This document shows, piece after piece, positions 63,111 to 64,000 of a stretch of 64,000 bases of DNA (within the stretch, counting starts at the first letter, position 1; every line of letters starts with the position of its first letter). The stretch is from positions 1 through 64,000 of the forward strand of contig JAIXMR010000074.1 in the NCBI GenBank assembly GCA_025677835.1, read 5' to 3'. Source of the DNA: Sporodiniella umbellata (Eukaryota; Mucoromycota; Mucoromycetes; Mucorales; Rhizopodaceae). The notes below the pieces were generated by a model. That model was not told the origin of the DNA, made no database searches, and saw nothing but the letters and a program-made list of their open reading frames with translations. The position numbers and the translations under genes were made by a program.

Positions 63111-64000
63111 CTACGGTTTATTGGTATCTACACATCTCCAAACAAAGACATGGTTGTTAGTGTCTACAGTAATTATAGAACGCGTATCTGCAGAGCAGGT
63201 AATATCTCGGATTGACTCTTTTGACATTTCATGAGAGAAAATCTAGACTTATTGTAAGCGTTCGTGTGTTTTTTTTTTTTTTTTTTTTTAAAAAAAGTAA
63301 AAACCTACTTTGATTGGTTCTATGATTTCTTTACTCTTGTCTGGTAGAGTTTTGCTCTGGATACCATCACCAATGTTAAAAATGTGAATACTCCCCTCGT
63401 AATCGCCTGCAACAAGCGCTTTTTGATCTAGTTAAGGTATTTTTAGAATGGCGATAAAATACCATAGTAAACTTAGCTACGAACCATCTTGCTCAATTGC
63501 TTTGTAGCGAAGCCCAGTGGATCCGTATGCATCAGGCCAGTCTAGCGACTTATATATCTCAATGTCTTGCGGTGTACTAGTTTCTGAGTCCCATACTGTA
63601 ATTTCTCTGTCTTCAGAACCACGGGACACTAATATATATATACATATATATATATAAGCCTTGTGTGCTGTTTAATATATATACTTTACCAATATGATTA
63701 GCTAGTTGATCTTTCAAGACATTGTCTTGACCAAGTACGAACACGTCGTCTACATAACCGGCATGCCACTCACTTCCGTTTGGATAAATAATTTCTGGGT
63801 GTAGTACCTTTGCTTTTTCCTTTTCTTTTCTTTCTGATATTAGCTTAAAGCCCTTTATTTGCTCGGGAGTTAAATGAAAGCGTACCAAGTTGCCATCACA
63901 ACAACCGACAATAACAATATCTAGGTTGTAAGATACGCTTAGTGCAGATGGTTCTCCCACATCAGGTGGTAAAGAGAATTTTGCAAGGCAGCTAGAAGGA
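63111..64000 (-). CDS. WD40-repeat protein, 3' part only (runs off the window)
   Basis: Exons (minus) are 64000(partial)-63690, 63628-63485, 63427-63309 and 63242-63111. The frame is open to the window edge, so the start lies beyond it. WD40-like repeats are visible: VSYNLDIVIVGCCDGNLVRF, REITVWDSETS, KALVAGDYEGSIHIFNIGDG and SIITVDTNNHVFVWRC. The stop is at 63113-63111. The repeat blades support a beta-propeller scaffold, but the family cannot be named from this part. It converges on the sphingolipid methyltransferase with 55 bp between stops. A T/A run of about 22 nt sits in the last intron. Confidence 0.75.

Overview
The window looks like nuclear DNA of a filamentous early-diverging fungus, most likely Mucoromycotina (Mucorales-type). 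Genes are cut by many short introns (mostly 45-110 nt) with GT-AG borders. Non-coding DNA is AT-rich and full of homopolymer T/A tracts. The gene set is fungal: a chitin-synthase activator with a CAAX end, sphingolipid C9-methyltransferase, a Slt2-like MAP kinase and a Tpo-type MFS exporter. Decayed Tc1/mariner transposases are also present. The lineage is inferred from gene content and style only; no search was run.

0-6.2 kb: an endosulfine (Igo1) gene on the minus strand that long open frames miss, a four-TM membrane protein, an unknown basic protein, a Gcn4/Cpc1-type bZIP gene whose leader carries two upstream ORFs, and a methyltransferase with a candidate N-myristoylation site. 6.2-8.8 kb is empty.

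8.8-13.3 kb: LIS1/Pac1 (nine exons, one GC-AG intron, an AC microsatellite in intron 1) converges on transketolase. 13.3-15.1 kb is empty.

15.1-26.3 kb: an S6-kinase-like AGC kinase diverges from a small secreted protein. These are followed by an IQGAP/Rng2 scaffold, an Slt2-like MAP kinase with a T-H-Y activation motif, and Chs4/Skt5.

27.4-31.3 kb: ribosomal protein uS8 (Rps22), with a long structured intron, and an MFS exporter.

31.3-41.4 kb: a gene-poor, repeat-derived block. Its core is a 2504-bp element with 868-bp inverted arms flanked by TA, built from a dead Tc1/mariner transposase. A second, unrelated transposase relic lies at about 32.45-32.7 kb.

41.4-57.9 kb: a 17-exon neurofibromin/Ira RasGAP, a sugar transporter on the minus strand, an UNC-45/She4 myosin chaperone, and a lipase/esterase converging on the chaperone with only 38 bp between stop codons. 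57.9-61.5 kb is empty.

61.5-64 kb: sphingolipid C9-methyltransferase, and the 3' part of a WD40 protein running off the window.

Many genes concern polarized growth and nutrient signalling: Ras/TOR/PKA-side regulators (neurofibromin, S6K-like kinase, endosulfine, Gcn4-like factor), the cytoskeleton (LIS1, IQGAP, UNC-45) and the cell surface (Slt2-like MAPK, Chs4, sphingolipid methyltransferase). I see no evidence that they form a cluster. Exon models were built by eye, using splice consensus, reading phase and family resemblance. All models close in frame; the least certain 5' end is that of the UNC-45 gene.
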